This document shows positions 36,852-49,162 of a DNA stretch of 64,000 bases, in pieces. A program made the translations under genes and the position numbers. This DNA comes from Nemania diffusa. Taxonomy: Eukaryota; Ascomycota; Sordariomycetes; Xylariales; Xylariaceae. The notes beneath the pieces were generated by a model. That model did not search any database and was not told the origin of the DNA. It was given only the letters and a program-made list of their open reading frames with translations. The DNA lies in assembly GCA_038501195.1 (NCBI GenBank), contig JBBPUQ010000009.1, positions 2,666,001 to 2,730,000 of the forward strand, given 5' to 3'. Positions within the stretch are counted from its first letter, which is position 1, and each line of letters starts with the position of its first letter.

Positions 36852-39800
36852 CTACACGGCGCAGAGCACGGCGTCGTCCCGCAGCGCATCGAGAAGGACG
36901 CGCGCGGTCTCCTTGTCGCCAGCGTCCGCCGCGCCGACGTCCTCGCCGTCGGCGCCGCGCAGGCCCTCGTCGTCCCAGGCGCGCCCGATCCAGTCTGCCT
37001 CCCGGCCCGCGTCGCCCTCGCCATCGTACATCTCGCAGTCGCCGCTGCCGGCGCCGGCACTAGCGCCATTCTCGGCGGCGGCGGCGAGCGCGTAGTCGAT
37101 GTCGACGAAGATGTCGGCGTGTTCGTCGCGCATCTCCTCGTCCCGCGGCCCCGCGTCGTTGTCGTCAAGGTTCCCGGCGGCGCCCGAGGCGGACTCCGGC
37201 GACGCGGAGTCCTCGTCCTCGGACAGCGAGTGCACGCTGCCGAGCTGGATCGTCGGCGGCGGCGGCGACGGCTGCAGGGCAGGAGGGGCGAATGACGGTA
37301 CCGTTGTTGCAGCTGCTGCTGCTGCGGTTCCCGCGTGTCCGCCGGCGAGTAGGGCCCGGATGGGGCTAAGCCCGTGTGCGAAGAGCCCGCGGAGCTTGAC
37401 GGGGAAGTCGGTCTCCTTGGCCAGCCGGCCCTTGCTGATGCTGATGTCCATGGTCATCGAGAGGCGCAGGTAGGAGCCCGGGTTCGAGGCCAGGATGTCG
37501 GTCCAGTCGGAGATGATGGGCTGCATGCCGTCCGCGGCGTCCTGCGGCGATGCGGTGATGGATGGTGAGTTGCTCGGCGGGTCGATCTGTGCGAGGTTTA
37601 CGATGTGCCGTATTGTCTCGCTGATGTAGTCTACGCCGTCGTACTGCGGCTGGTAGGTCTTCATGGCCTCGATGAGGACGTTGAGTCTCTGCTGTTTCAG
37701 CGCTGTTCGCCGCCTCTCGTCTGGCGTTGCGCCGCTGCGTTTGTTCTGCGATGAGAGTTTCACGTCGATGATGTGGAGTACTAATGGCATCGCCGTGCAT
37801 GATATTCTGTAGAGGAGGTCAGTGTCCGTCTGAGCTCTATCGATCTTCACTCATCACTTACGCGCTAATAGGCAGCCAGCGAGCAAGGCGCCGTTGGATT
37901 AATTCGTTCAGACATTCTGTCACACCGCATGCGGCATCTTGGAGCTCGTTTCGGCTTTCATAGATGTTCGAGAATCCGCGGAGGTTATTGTTGAAATTGG
38001 GCGAGGCGGACGCCATAGCTGCTTGTAATACCTCGTGATGACACAGTGCTGCTCGCGCAGAACTGCACATATAATGGTAAGCGGCTAGCACCAGAGCGTT
38101 GTCTGAAAGTAATTACTTACTGGTAAAACATGTACATCAGATTCGTATATAGGATTACGGAGTCATGCTGAAGGTGTTTTTCTCCTGTCGTTTTGCTTGA
38201 TGCGCTCTTCCCACCAAACACAGGAAAGCGAATAGTGGCTGCATTATACCATCTCTTCAACGCTGCCTTGCACTGTCGCACTTTTTCGGCGCCTTCGGCC
38301 CCGTTATGTCTGCCCCAGCCTGGAACGTCGTCGAGGGGAAAGACGAGGGTTAACAAATCCGTCAATACGGAGCAGAGTTCGCCAAGTTGGACGAATATCT
38401 CGATCAGGCGCCGCTTAGTTTCTGAATTATACACCTTGGACAGCCCGACTTCATTTGCTAAGTCCGAGAAACCAAGGCTACGATTTGAGTCGACGTCAAA
38501 ATGTGCCCGAGAGACCTGGATGCTCCGCCGCATGCCAAGGGAAATTAACCGGTCACGGAAAACGCAGCACCACCATAGACGTTTGAGGGAATTTTGCTTC
38601 TTGTACTCTATTGGTTCTGTTACAGGAGAGAACGTGGGCATCGCCGAGTATATGTGTGCCTCTGCACTCTTCGCGTACTGTATCGCAACACCAAGCCACG
38701 CCGTGTTAGGCTTCTTCGTTGCGAGGGACCAGTTCGGGGCCCAGTATGTAAGTAGCAGCGCCGCTTGAGCGACGCATACCAAGGACGATTCGGTATCGAG
38801 GTCAAATAACAGCTATTCCAGTTAGATATAGGGTGTATCTTTAGCTTTAGAATAGACATAGTACACACCTTCGTGCGCCGATATATGGTTGCTCTAGCAG
38901 AGCGAATATTCGGGAACCCTAAAGCTTTGATGCTAGTTTTCGAAACAAACTACTTAATTAGAGTTGTAGTTCAGAGGGAGAGCATGATGTGAACTCACAT
39001 TACAGCAAGAGAACAACATTGCTTGGAAGACAAGTAGAGACATCTTTTCACCGGCATTTCCACTACTTTGCTGACAGTAGAGATTCCAGAAGTCGCCCTC
39101 GTTGAGAAATGGGAGCAGGGGGTGCACATGCAAGAAATACTGCTGCACAAACTCATCCAGAATCGCTCGTGTAGGTATTCTAAGACAGCCCTGGGATTCG
39201 AGAAAATTCACATCTTGAGGTATTACGTTATGCAGATTGCTGATAGTAAGGAATGGATAATATGAATACGTGATATCTGCATTGACCGCAGCTGGATGCT
39301 CGCCGGCCCAAAAGGGAACCCCTAGGTTTCCCAACGAGTCAAAGTGTTGCAGCGGTATTGATGAGGTATCTGTTAAAGGCTGTGAGGAGTGGATCATAAC
39401 GGACATGCTTTGCGACTCACTATTGAATATTGGTGCTGCACTCGGCGGCCGATTGAACAGCGGCTCGTGAGGTTCGTTAAACACTGGATACGATTGCTGT
39501 TCCTGTTGTATCTCGGCTTGTATGTTCCCCCCAAGACAGGACATATGTGACGCATGTACATTTTCAGTCGCATGGGGATCGTTAACGAGTTCCACAGGTT
39601 CCGCCTGTGGTGAAGTGGATTCGCCATTGACCCCTGAATTAGCGGCGTCATCATGCCTAAAATCGTTGATGTGATATGGTGGATGCGACACCTCAGCTCC
39701 CTCTTCGCCATCGCGCTCTCCTTTTCGGCTGAGACGGAATCGTCAATTGTCAACGAAAAAATGCCACCGGAAACGATCCAACTTACAGCCTTGAAGCCCG

Positions 39801-39983
39801 GCTCGTAACAACACATGTCTCACTGTCAAGATAACAATTCATACACGGCCTCCCCCTTTGCGACACATCGCAGCGCACTTTGCGAGCACGGCAAGAGAGA
39901 CATGCTTTGGGCGCCCTCTTCCGTGTCTTATGGGGATTCCGGGTTGCGGGTGCTATAGGTTCGAGTGTTGTTACTGAAGCCAT
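36852..39983 (-). CDS. Zn(II)2Cys6 transcription factor, Ctf1/FarA/FarB-like
   Basis: Six exons, 39983-39787, 39728-38999, 38949-38869, 38812-38121, 38062-37862 and 37806-36852, giving 951 residues. The DNA-binding cluster is complete: C28, C31, C38, C47, C50 and C57 with x2-x6-x8-x2-x6 spacing, in the context KRAPKACLSCRARKVRCDV and CMNCYLD. That context is typical of the cutinase and fatty-acid regulators Ctf1, FarA and FarB. The fungal-specific regulatory domain follows (YFLHVHPLLPFLNEGDFW to about residue 650), and the C-terminus is acidic, Ala/Gly/Asp-rich and likely disordered or activating. The 81-nt third exon restores NFVSKTSIKALGFPNIR, as expected for this domain. Family members activate fatty-acid and cutin-degradation genes in the nucleus. 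The subfamily call rests on the zinc-cluster text from memory. Confidence 0.85.
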
Positions 39984-41361
39984 CGTCGTAGAGCATTGGG
40001 GGGGACAACACGATGGCGATGATAAGTGTTTCAACCCTAGAGAGAGATCTGGAGATCAAGAAAACAGCTAAATGCTAGTCTACTCAGTAAGGTTGGGGAA
40101 GCGTGGGGTATCTCCAACAGACTTAAAGGATTGGTCCTAGACTCCGGGGTTGATGGGGATAATCTAGAATCCAAGCAGCGCTAGCTTAGTACAAAGCGGT
40201 TAGTAATTCAACGCTGGCCACGCCGTTGCTTGATGGTGTTTACGTAGGTCCGACAAGCTATACGGAGATTTCTAAGTACAGTAAGGAGCGTTAGAAAGAA
40301 AAGCCACAATGGCTATCTAGGTAAGTACCTAGTAGTGCGGACTGTACAGAGATACATGACGAGATTACGTCGCCACTTGGCACAGACGCTTTGCCGCTTG
40401 AAGTCTGGTCAGTAGTCCACAATCTTCCGGAGACGCCGGTCTCGGCAACAGTGCCTACATTAATACCCGTGTAGACTTAGTAAGGTGGTTATCTAGTTGC
40501 AGGGGCCAAACTCACAACAAGTATTAACATATCAAGGGTATGTGTGGCTTTACGTTTTGAACAAATATACCCATATCTAGAGTAGCGTCGAAACTAGACT
40601 CATATTAATTACCTAAGCAATTAAGAAGACTAGAGAAAAGGGTCAAGAGTTTCCAATTGTGAAACCCCTTAGATGAACATTCCAGTCGTAGGCGAAAGGT
40701 AGTAGGAAAGATGGTAGATATAGGCGGGCTACTTACCAGGTATAAAAAATACAGCTGATCTAGCTTCAATGTCTCATTTTCAGCATAAATCGAGCACAAT
40801 AGCATTTATCTTATCGTAAGTAACAGTTTATTTTTCAACAAGTTGGCCGGCCGGGTCTAGCGAGGATATATCCAGGGAAGAGAGTGCGTTATAGTTGGAT
40901 CAGTCATTGGCTCGAGTCAACGTATTACGCCGATTTGGGAATAAATATCGGCTATAAGTCGTGCAAAAAACCTACTACTTGCGCGTAGGTCCTGTAAGCT
41001 CAACTTTCCAATACAACAAGAGATCTCGGTTGTTGTTAGCCGGGGCAAAATATCGGTTATGAAGCTCGGTAAATTGTCCTAATAGCCTAATCACCTTAGG
41101 GACTCACAGCTGATACCAAGTGTCGCAATTGATAACAACAGAAAATAAGTATACCGTGCAGTTGTACTTCTTGCTATCAAAGAATACTCTACTTGTGATT
41201 CGTCGAATTGGGTAATAAGCAGATTGCGGACCAAGAACACCTGACGACGTCTTTGCAACCAAGTGACCTGTGTAGGTAAGCAGGACGTCATGTGAACAGA
41301 GCTATGACCACGGTCTCACAAAGTACAGCCAATAAGTCTAGACTCTACAACAAAGGTTCGG
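39984..41361. other. Intergenic region
   Basis: About 1.4 kb between the start of the Zn2Cys6 gene and the 3' end of the DUF3176 gene, both on minus. Expected to hold the regulator's promoter and leader. No supportable coding frame. Confidence 0.5.
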
Positions 41362-43664
41362 TCAATGGTTTCTCGGCTCCGTGAATATCCATTCGCCATT
41401 ATCCCCGCGAATCAGCTCGACCTCTGTGCGGCCGACGCGATAATTGAGCCCCTCCGGCACATCCATTCCATCACGGACCTGCGCGTGGATGGTCTTTGAG
41501 ACATGACAGAATAGCATCTGGGTAGGTAGTCAAAGTCAGCACTATCTCATTCTTGCAAATAGCTCAGGCCCAGAGTTTCAGGAAATTCAGGACAAAATGA
41601 TTCCCTCTAAATCGTGTGCACGGAGGAAGTAAACAAATTGGGAAATCACTCACTGGAAGCGAATCCGTTTTCCAAGCGCAGACCTGATCGTGTGCCGTTC
41701 TCCAGACGGTTTGCATGAGATACAGAAAGGCGAAAATCATAAGGGAGACCGGGTATGCAACCCAAAACCAGTTCACTTCAATGTGAGGGGCCATGATATA
41801 CGCCGTTCCGCCATACTCGACGTTCCCGTTGGGCCGCACGGTGCCGGTGAGCCAGATGTCATTGGTCAAGCTGAGCGCGAGTCTTGATATCCATCCAGAG
41901 AGGTCTCCGGTGGCCGCCTCTATGGCCTGCACCCAATCACTATCATAACTCACCACACCTGCTACTTGTGAGGCGTTTCCTAGCGTCAGTTTATCCATGA
42001 ATGCTCTCAAGGTTTTGAGCGAGTCAGATGGCACCGAGTAGCGCGCATGCTCTTTAGCGTTCATCTGTGGCGGAATATCTACAAAAACATATTCGTCGGA
42101 ATTAGCGCTACTTTTGGGTACAGCCTCGGACTTCGACCATTCTACTGTGACGGATCTGTCCACGATTCCATTCGTAGCTGTCACATTGTAACTCTGAAGG
42201 CAGAACCATAGCCCACACTGGTGTGCCCGAACTATATTGTCTGGGGGCGTCTTCGCTGATGACATGATGTCAAAAATGGAGACGATGGCCTTTGAGCTTG
42301 TGTCTAACGTGGAAGATCCATTCGAGGGGGTGACTGTAAAATGATATTCGAATGGAATGCTCGTTGAGCTGAATATAGAAGTACCTGAAGGCATTGAGTA
42401 ATTGCATCCTTTCTCTAAATCGCATGATGTGCTGAAAGTTGACTCAGTGCAGGCACCACAGACTGCCAACGATGGGAAAATTGGCCATGTGCAGTTCGCC
42501 GTTTCGCAGTACACAGGTGCAGTCGAAACAGCATCAGTAGTAATGATGCCGTCGTAGATGGCAGCTTTTGTCGAAAGCGTCAAGGATGTTTCTGAGAAAG
42601 GTTAGCAGAGAAAAGAGAATAAGACTAAGCCCAGGTGTGAGAGGGGTAGTTTACCGCCGAAACTGTTAGAAACAATGTTGTGCCACTTATGATGACAATT
42701 ATAGTTAGTGGTCACCATTTTCAGTTTAATAGGTATGTGCTCCGAGACTATGGAAAGTAGCTAATACATAGCCGTAGCCCGAACGAGCAGAGCCCTTTGT
42801 GCTCAAACGAGTAGATCGGGGAGAATAGGCGCATAACTTACAGTCTCGGATCTTGGAGGTGGAGGCATCAGTTGGGTCTTTAAGCCAAACATATCTACAG
42901 GCACGGTCGGGATATTCGTATACGTAACCATCTGAGCAGAGAACGTTTCGAAGCCCAGTATCAGAATTGTGATTAGGGAACCGACACAGGCAAGATGACT
43001 ATACTAATTAGCGGAAGAGCGAAAGGGGTAGCCTCGTCACATACCTTGCTTTCATTCGCCAAAGGAGCACAAGCGCTCCATACAAACCACGTGAAGCCTC
43101 ATCGAACATCTTGAAGTCCTCAAGCTTCGCTTCTGTCGTCCCTTTTCGGAAGCCCGATACCCAAATCCAAGCGCCTTGGCTGACACAGCTTTCGATAATA
43201 GCTTTGAGGGCGATGCGGTAGATAGACATGATAGCTATGAGAACTGTGCTTAATTGAATATCCCTGGTCCAACTTGGCTCAACTTTGCCGTTAAAGGCGC
43301 CTAGCACAAGGACTAGTGTTGTGGCAGCAGCTAGACAGATGAGGCTATAAGAAGCAAGAAGTTAGAAAATGCATGCTATAGTGGATGTTTTTTTCACTCG
43401 GAGGGTACTCTGAGGCATGCAGAAATAGGGAATGCATGGGATCAAGGTTCCTTTCAAATCGAAAAATCAATGACTCCGGAATACTCACCAATACATGTAC
43501 TCTTCCTTCCACTAAGCAAGGGTCGAGCGTAGAGTACGCCCAAGCTCTTGTACAGATGGTATACGATCATCGCTCGCCAGGCTACCTATATCAGACTCGA
43601 CGTCACTGAGAGAGCTTTTGCTGCCACTTCGAGGCGGCCAGATACGAACTCTTCGAGACGACAT
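41362..43664 (-). CDS. DUF3176 family membrane protein, possibly disrupted
   Basis: Proposed exons: 43664-43489, 43344-43045, 42998-42842, 42685-42655, 42591-41654 and 41517-41362 (585 codons). Architecture matches DUF3176: a cytosolic N-terminus, three membrane segments (CLICLAAATTLVLVLGAF, LSTVLIAIMSIYRIAL, LACVGSLITILILGF), a large Cys-rich exposed loop beginning STKAAIYDG (CNYS, NCTW, NATS glycosylation sites), a fourth segment (WFWVAYPVSLMIFAFLYL), and the typical ending LPMLFCHVSKTIHAQ. The function of this family is unknown. Two oddities: an in-frame TAG at 43514-43512 unless a 42-nt intron removes it, and an uncertain tiny exon near 42655-42685 that might instead start at 42739. The last four exons look intact and family-like, so family membership is safer than functionality. 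Confidence 0.7.
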
Positions 43665-45559
43665 GATGGCAGTAGAGGTCTTGTCCTTCTAAGATGCCGG
43701 GGGGCTGTATCCGTGAATCACCGAGGTTATGCCTAGAGCATATCTCTCGGTACAGGGCAGTAAATGAACGAATAACCTGATAGAAAGATGCAGGGGGCAG
43801 AATAGTGTTCGATACAGGTGCTAAGAGGGAAAGGAGATCGGAGATAAATGCATTTCGAGGGTCAGGGTGGCATGGAGGATGAAGCAAGTCGAAGAGGCAA
43901 CGTGAAGACCGGAGAAATACCTAGGTATTGCCTGAAAAGCGCCCAGAATACGCGCTTACCTACTACAGTGAGGTCGAACCTCCTATTCAAACTTAGGACT
44001 GCGTCTAAGGAAGGAAGGGCCATACAGAGTACCTGGTTAAAATTGAGGTAGCGCCAAACTCTCCTCCCAAGAACAACTCTCAAATACTAATGGGGGAAGT
44101 CCCGTTCCTTACGAGAAGATGCATCGAGTATCCCCTCTATCCGGGAGTCGGTATTACATCCGATACACTTTTAAATATACTATGTTTGCTTATATATTTA
44201 ATGACTACCTAGGTATCTTATATAATACCTTTTTTCTGGATATCTATCCCGAATACTCCCTTTTGTATTGTACCTAACCTAGACAATCAGAGTAGACTGG
44301 CTTTAGGAAATTGAATCTAACTAGGTTTCATTGCGTTCCACAGGCGTAAAGGCAGCGAAATGAGGATGAAACAGTAAGTACGCGCACGGTTGTTGTACGG
44401 GCAACCAGAAGAGAGGATGATAACTTCAGGCCCCTGACCTTCCTTGCATCTACATAGTAGACGGCATTATACACTTAACTACATGGCAATTATACCCTCC
44501 TGCCTAATTCGCTAGGTATAATGTGGAAAAGGGCCTTCTTAGACCTATTACACATTAACAACCAAGCGTACAGCAGACGTATAATTATATACGATACGAT
44601 TTAACGCATACATATCGCAATACATAGGGCCCAACGTAAGTCGTACGTACACCGGATAATATTTGCTGAAACTTCGGAATCAGTTAGATATCATCCGATC
44701 CGAGACTTCATGAGGACATCTCGCTGAGGCGTAGGACACCTAGCTGACTTCGTACGAATGACCACCCTACATGTTCGACATGCTGATAGGCCATCTAGCG
44801 TAGGCTGGTACCGGTGAAATTATTGTACGACCTCCTTATGCGGTAGAAGACTAATCACCATACCAGCGAAACGACCCCAAAAGGGACACGAAACGCGTAC
44901 GAGTAGACGACTTGAAAGAAGAGCCTGGCTAAGTAACGCCAAGACTTCGAAAATGACCGACGTATTCCCAATAGTGACAACCCTCCACCGCACCTAGACA
45001 TGCTTATACGTTCCACTAGTCGTTCTGTCCCTAGGACAACAAGTATAACGTAACAGTAATATATTTCGAGTGAGGCAGCCGTAAGCTTAAATGACTTATA
45101 GTCGTCGGTGCGACTGCTGTTAACCGTGATACCCTATCACGGCCGTAAAGTTACCTACATAGGTTATGTAGTGCAGAGCTATATATATACCTAAGTAAGT
45201 ACCTATGCAGAGGTTCAATTTTTAAGGGTCGTAGTGAAGAGTGGGCCTATAGGCACCTATAAAGACCCACCCAACTTAACAAGTCCTAGGTAGCCCCGCC
45301 AACCTAAGAGGACCACCACTTGTAAAGTATAGTGCTCCGAGGTGTTAGATAAGGCAGTTAGCGCATGGAGCTTAGAATGTCCTTAAGTAATGTAATTTAT
45401 AAATCTGATTTCTATGCTAGGTCAATCTAGAGCAGGATTAATGTTGTACAAGCTATAGGAAAAGGGCCAAACGACTACTGTAAGGAGGCGTCATGATAGG
45501 TAGTATTCATGTAAGACAAAACAGGAGCTAGACTAGATACATATCAATACTGCTTGCGG
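43665..45559. other. Intergenic region with TAGGTA/TACCTA motifs
   Basis: About 1.9 kb between divergent genes. Motif clusters lie at 44200-44285 and 45155-45215. A short frame at 43862-44083 is not supported. Nothing else recognisable. Confidence 0.45.
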
Positions 45560-45715
45560 CTGTCGAGACAATTGGCTTTTTTTTTTTCACCGTCAAGAGT
45601 TGCTCCTAATTATTATTCCAGCCGGGTCTTGCTGTCTAGACAATTCGTATTAGGTAGTCTTTTTCACTGTCAAACAAGAGTTACTCCCAATTATTCACCA
45701 AATCGAATCCTAGTG
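45560..45715 (+). repeat. Imperfect tandem duplication in the agmatinase promoter
   Basis: Two diverged copies of about 72 and 84 bp, 45560-45631 and 45632-45715. Each starts CTGTCxAGACAATT, continues through a T-run and TCACxGTCAA, then GAGTTxCTCCxAATTATT. They end just before the GTATATAATG that contains the start codon. Confidence 0.7.
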
Positions 45716-45722
45716 GTATATA

Positions 45723-47520
45723 ATGAGGCTAGAAGTGATTCAGGTGCTCGGGACCGCCGTGCTCGGCGCCTCTCAAGCTCAAGCCGCTTGGCAATTCCCT
45801 CATGCCCCAGGCTCCTCAACAGTACAGAGGCCGCTGGGTGGCTTGACCGACGACGATGTCGATATCTTGTCGGGAAGCCAGTTCAACGGCTTGACTACAT
45901 ATGCGCAGATTCCTTACGTCCACTGCTTATCAGACGAAGCAGCAGAGGGCAGCAAGTACGATATCGCCTTTCTCGGCGCACCGTTCGACACGGTTAGTAG
46001 AGATAGAAGCTCATGATAACAAATATATTAATTAAAGAAAATACAATAGGGAGTTACGGCTCGACCGGGAGCTCGCTTTGGCCCCCAAGGCATCCGCGTG
46101 GGCAGCCAGAGGAAATATGCCGATTGGGCATGGAGCGTATATACCGGTCCGTCGACTCTTTAACACTTATCAAATCCTCGGCTCTCGATTCGAGGATGTA
46201 TATATAAGATACACGCTAATATCATGATAGGCAAGAACGCGCTCAAGTCCTGGGCTACCGTCGTAGACTGCGGCGACGTGCCCCTGACGGTCCTCGACAA
46301 TAACTACGCGCTCGCCCAGCTGACCAAGGGTCATAAGGTATGTATATAACTAGCCCAGTTATAGTTCTAAGATCTCCGTGGATATTCGTGAATTTTGGTA
46401 GAATGTGATGCTCACCAATCCGTCCCCCCAGGTCATCTCGGGGAGAAAAGCGGCCAACACGACTTACTCCGTGACGCCCAGAATCATCGCGCTCGGCGGC
46501 GACCACACGACAACTCTCCCAGCGCTTCGGTCGGTGCACCGACACTGGGGACAAGTCTCGGTCATACACTTTGACAGTCATCTAGGTAAGTCATCAACTT
46601 CCTCTATGCAGTAGCTCTCGTCATTGAAGATGCACTCCCAAGCTAACAGAATAATCAGATACGTGGAGAGGTAAGGACTTTACCATACATCATGACAGGA
46701 GCTCACATTTCCTAGGCGGCGGAATATCAGACTACTCGTAAGACTACAGTGAGAATATCTCATAACGCAAAGCCCAAGCTCACGCATGGACCTACAGTGG
46801 CCTTAACCACGGCACGTTTCTGCACATCGCGCACGAAGAGGTACGCGACCCCCAGCCCTCTATGTAGCTGCACAGCACTACACTTTACACCAAGTAGCAC
46901 TATTCTCACTCTTGATGCTTCCCGCAGGGTTTAATCCGCAATACTTCGATCCACGCCGGGATCCGCGCCCCCCTGCGGCGGCCAAAAGGCGACATCCGCA
47001 ACGACGAGCACTGCGGCTTCGCGCGCGTGACCGCGCGGGACCTCGACCGGCTCGGCCCGTCGGGCGTTGCCTCGCAGATCCGCGACCGCGTGTCCGGCCC
47101 CGTGTACATCAGCGTCGATATCGACGTGTTAGATCCCGCATTCGCGCCCGGTAAGCCACCTTCTCTCCTACCACCCTTCTCTCCCTCCTTCTTCCTGTCT
47201 TTCTCGTCACTTTAGCAAATGTCGAGCCACTTGTATTTAGTATCCAGGGGTGACAGAACTAGCCTACTAACATCTCCCTTCCCCGAAAAGCAACAGGAAC
47301 AGCTGAGCCCGGCGGCTGGTCGACGCGCGAGCTCCTCGCGATCCTCGACGGCCTCACGGGGCTCCAAGTCGTCGGCGCGGACGTGGTCGAGGTGGCGCCC
47401 GTGTACGACACGCGGGGCGAGACGACGACGCTCGCCGCGGCCGAGGTGGCATGGTCTCTGCTCGAGCTCATGGTCGAGACGCCCGTCAAATCTCTCGACG
47501 ATCAAGCAGAGTCAAAATAA
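45723..47520 (+). CDS. Agmatinase-type ureohydrolase with signal peptide
   Basis: Nine exons: 45723-45992, 46050-46146, 46231-46337, 46432-46585, 46659-46670, 46716-46737, 46798-46840, 46928-47150 and 47297-47520, giving 383 residues. All metal-binding blocks of the arginase/agmatinase fold are present: [17 protein letters not shown] and [17 protein letters not shown] and GADVVEVAP complete the active-site region. The family hydrolyses guanidino groups (agmatine to putrescine and urea); the substrate here is inferred. Residues 1-21 ([21 protein letters not shown]) look like a signal peptide, so secretion or vacuolar delivery is likely. Exon 5 is only 12 nt and exon 6 only 22 nt. The 45-nt intron between them has no stop and is a multiple of three, so retaining it would give 398 residues with a 15-residue insert. 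Confidence 0.88.
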
Positions 47521-48013
47521 GGGGGTTTGCTTCACAACGGCGCAACCACTACATATACTAGGTACCTAAGGTTATTTTCTCATCATCAGAAAATACCATG
47601 ATATGTACGAGTGATGGAGGGAAAACATGTGGGGCTTCTAGTCTAGATGCTATGCAAGGTTGAGATGTATTGATAGAGATTCCGCCGTTTCACTTACGCC
47701 TCTACGGCGGAACCATAACAGCGTCTATAGATAGATTTCCGCTCCTGCTCCCTAGAAAATAAGCGTAGAAGCAGAGGATGATGCAGTAATGCCTTATATA
47801 AAGGAGAAAACTCGTCTTCCCCCATTATACGATTGCCTGTCCTCCCTACACTAGGTTATAACCGTGAACCACTCCCCATGTCGAGTAAATGAAATAGGAA
47901 ATGGGCGGTATGTGCTCGTCCTCGAATTTCAGAGAGCAATAGCTATGTACAAAAATGCCACATACGCACAAAACGGAGTTCTTCTGAGGCAGGTTGCCGA
48001 CAAGAGCAATGCA
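47521..48013. other. Intergenic region between convergent genes
   Basis: About 490 bp between the 3' ends of the agmatinase gene (plus) and the mS38 gene (minus). No gene. Confidence 0.5.
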
Positions 48014-49162
48014 CTAGATGCGATCCAGCTTTCGCCGCTCGTTTCGTGTCCGCCTCATCAGCTTCTTGTACTTCTTCTTCTTCATCTTGAGCTTTCGCTG
48101 GCGCTTGACGCTAATGGCGTACATGCTGCTGGCCTGGCCGTGGACATTCTCGCGCTTAATCTCGCGCAACGCCATGCGCTCGAGGAACGAGCGGGGAGGG
48201 TTAGCAACACCAATCTTAGCGTTGGCAGGGCTGTCCTCGATTATCTGCGGGACGTGTGCCGTAATGCGGGTATTGCCATTCTCGTCGATTGTCTCCTCGA
48301 GTGTCATCATGGCCTTATAGATGCGAGTCTGAGGTTCCTGTTGCACTGCCGCCTCCTCCTGGGGTGGCGCGAGCGCTGCGTTCTCGGATCTGGCTAATTC
48401 TTCGCTGCTCGAAAGGGGTATCGGGGGCGGGTGGAAGGGAAGGAACTGCCCAGACATGTGGTCCAGTTGCACATATAAGCTGGATTCGGTGCCGTCTGCA
48501 TGCTTCACGTTAATCTGCTGCACGGCGTCGCTGTTCGTGTCATAAGACGCGGAGGCATCGGTCACGTGTTGTGTTCCGATGCTTAGTCCTTGCATAGGCT
48601 GTTTAAGTTGATCGGCCGATCGAGCTAGTGTAGACGCTGCTTTGCTGTATGTCGTAGATTTCGTGCGGGGCGCGAAGATCTTCGCAAAGGCGTCGTCCGT
48701 TATTGCTTTAGGGAAGCTGTGTGTCACCGAGATGGGCCGGTGGAGCGAGAAGAAGGTTGCCAAGGCGAGAGCTAGACAGCGAAAGTCAGGGTCTTGAACG
48801 TCAAGCAGGACATAAGCGTCCATCTATGGGAATCACATACCTTCTTGTGGTAGATCTTGCGTGCTGGGAACGCTGGGTAGCTTTCGCTGTGGATTCGAAG
48901 CTTTGGTCTTACGTTTGCGCTTCTCGCCGCTTTGTTTCGTGGACTGCGCCGGGCTCGTCGTCACTTGACCCGTAGAATAACCCTTCGGTGAATCATTAGG
49001 GTTGGATGGTTTCGACGAGGAGTATCGTCTTCGCTGGGGGCTTCTGGAATTGCCGTTGAGGGTGAATACAGCGGTTGCTCGTGCTGCGGTGGGTGCAAAG
49101 GCTGCTAGCAGAGGTGATTGAGGTGCAGCTGTAGCGAGTCGCCTCACCGTTGAGGGAAGCAT
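48014..49162 (-). CDS. Mitochondrial small ribosomal subunit protein mS38 (Cox24/AURKAIP1 family)
   Basis: Two exons, 49162-48841 and 48771-48014 (359 residues), separated by a 69-nt intron that rebuilds LPQEALALATFFSLHRPIS. The N-terminus (MLPSTVRRLATAAPQSP) is a presequence-like, Arg/Ala/Ser-rich segment followed by a basic low-complexity stretch. The diagnostic part is the last 30 residues: a very basic helix (VKRQRKLKMKKKKYKK, then RRTRNERRKL), the DUF1713/mS38 C-terminal domain. It lies near the decoding site of the mitoribosomal small subunit, and its yeast homologue is needed for mitochondrial mRNA handling and cytochrome oxidase assembly. The middle region is variable in the family. 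The alternative in which the ORF begins at the second exon's first Met (48823) would lack the targeting signal and is less likely. Confidence 0.8.

Noticed and set aside
36752..37473. Arg- and Ala-rich plus-strand frames opposite the regulator
   Set aside because: Antisense shadows of the G+C-rich acidic C-terminus of the Zn2Cys6 protein.
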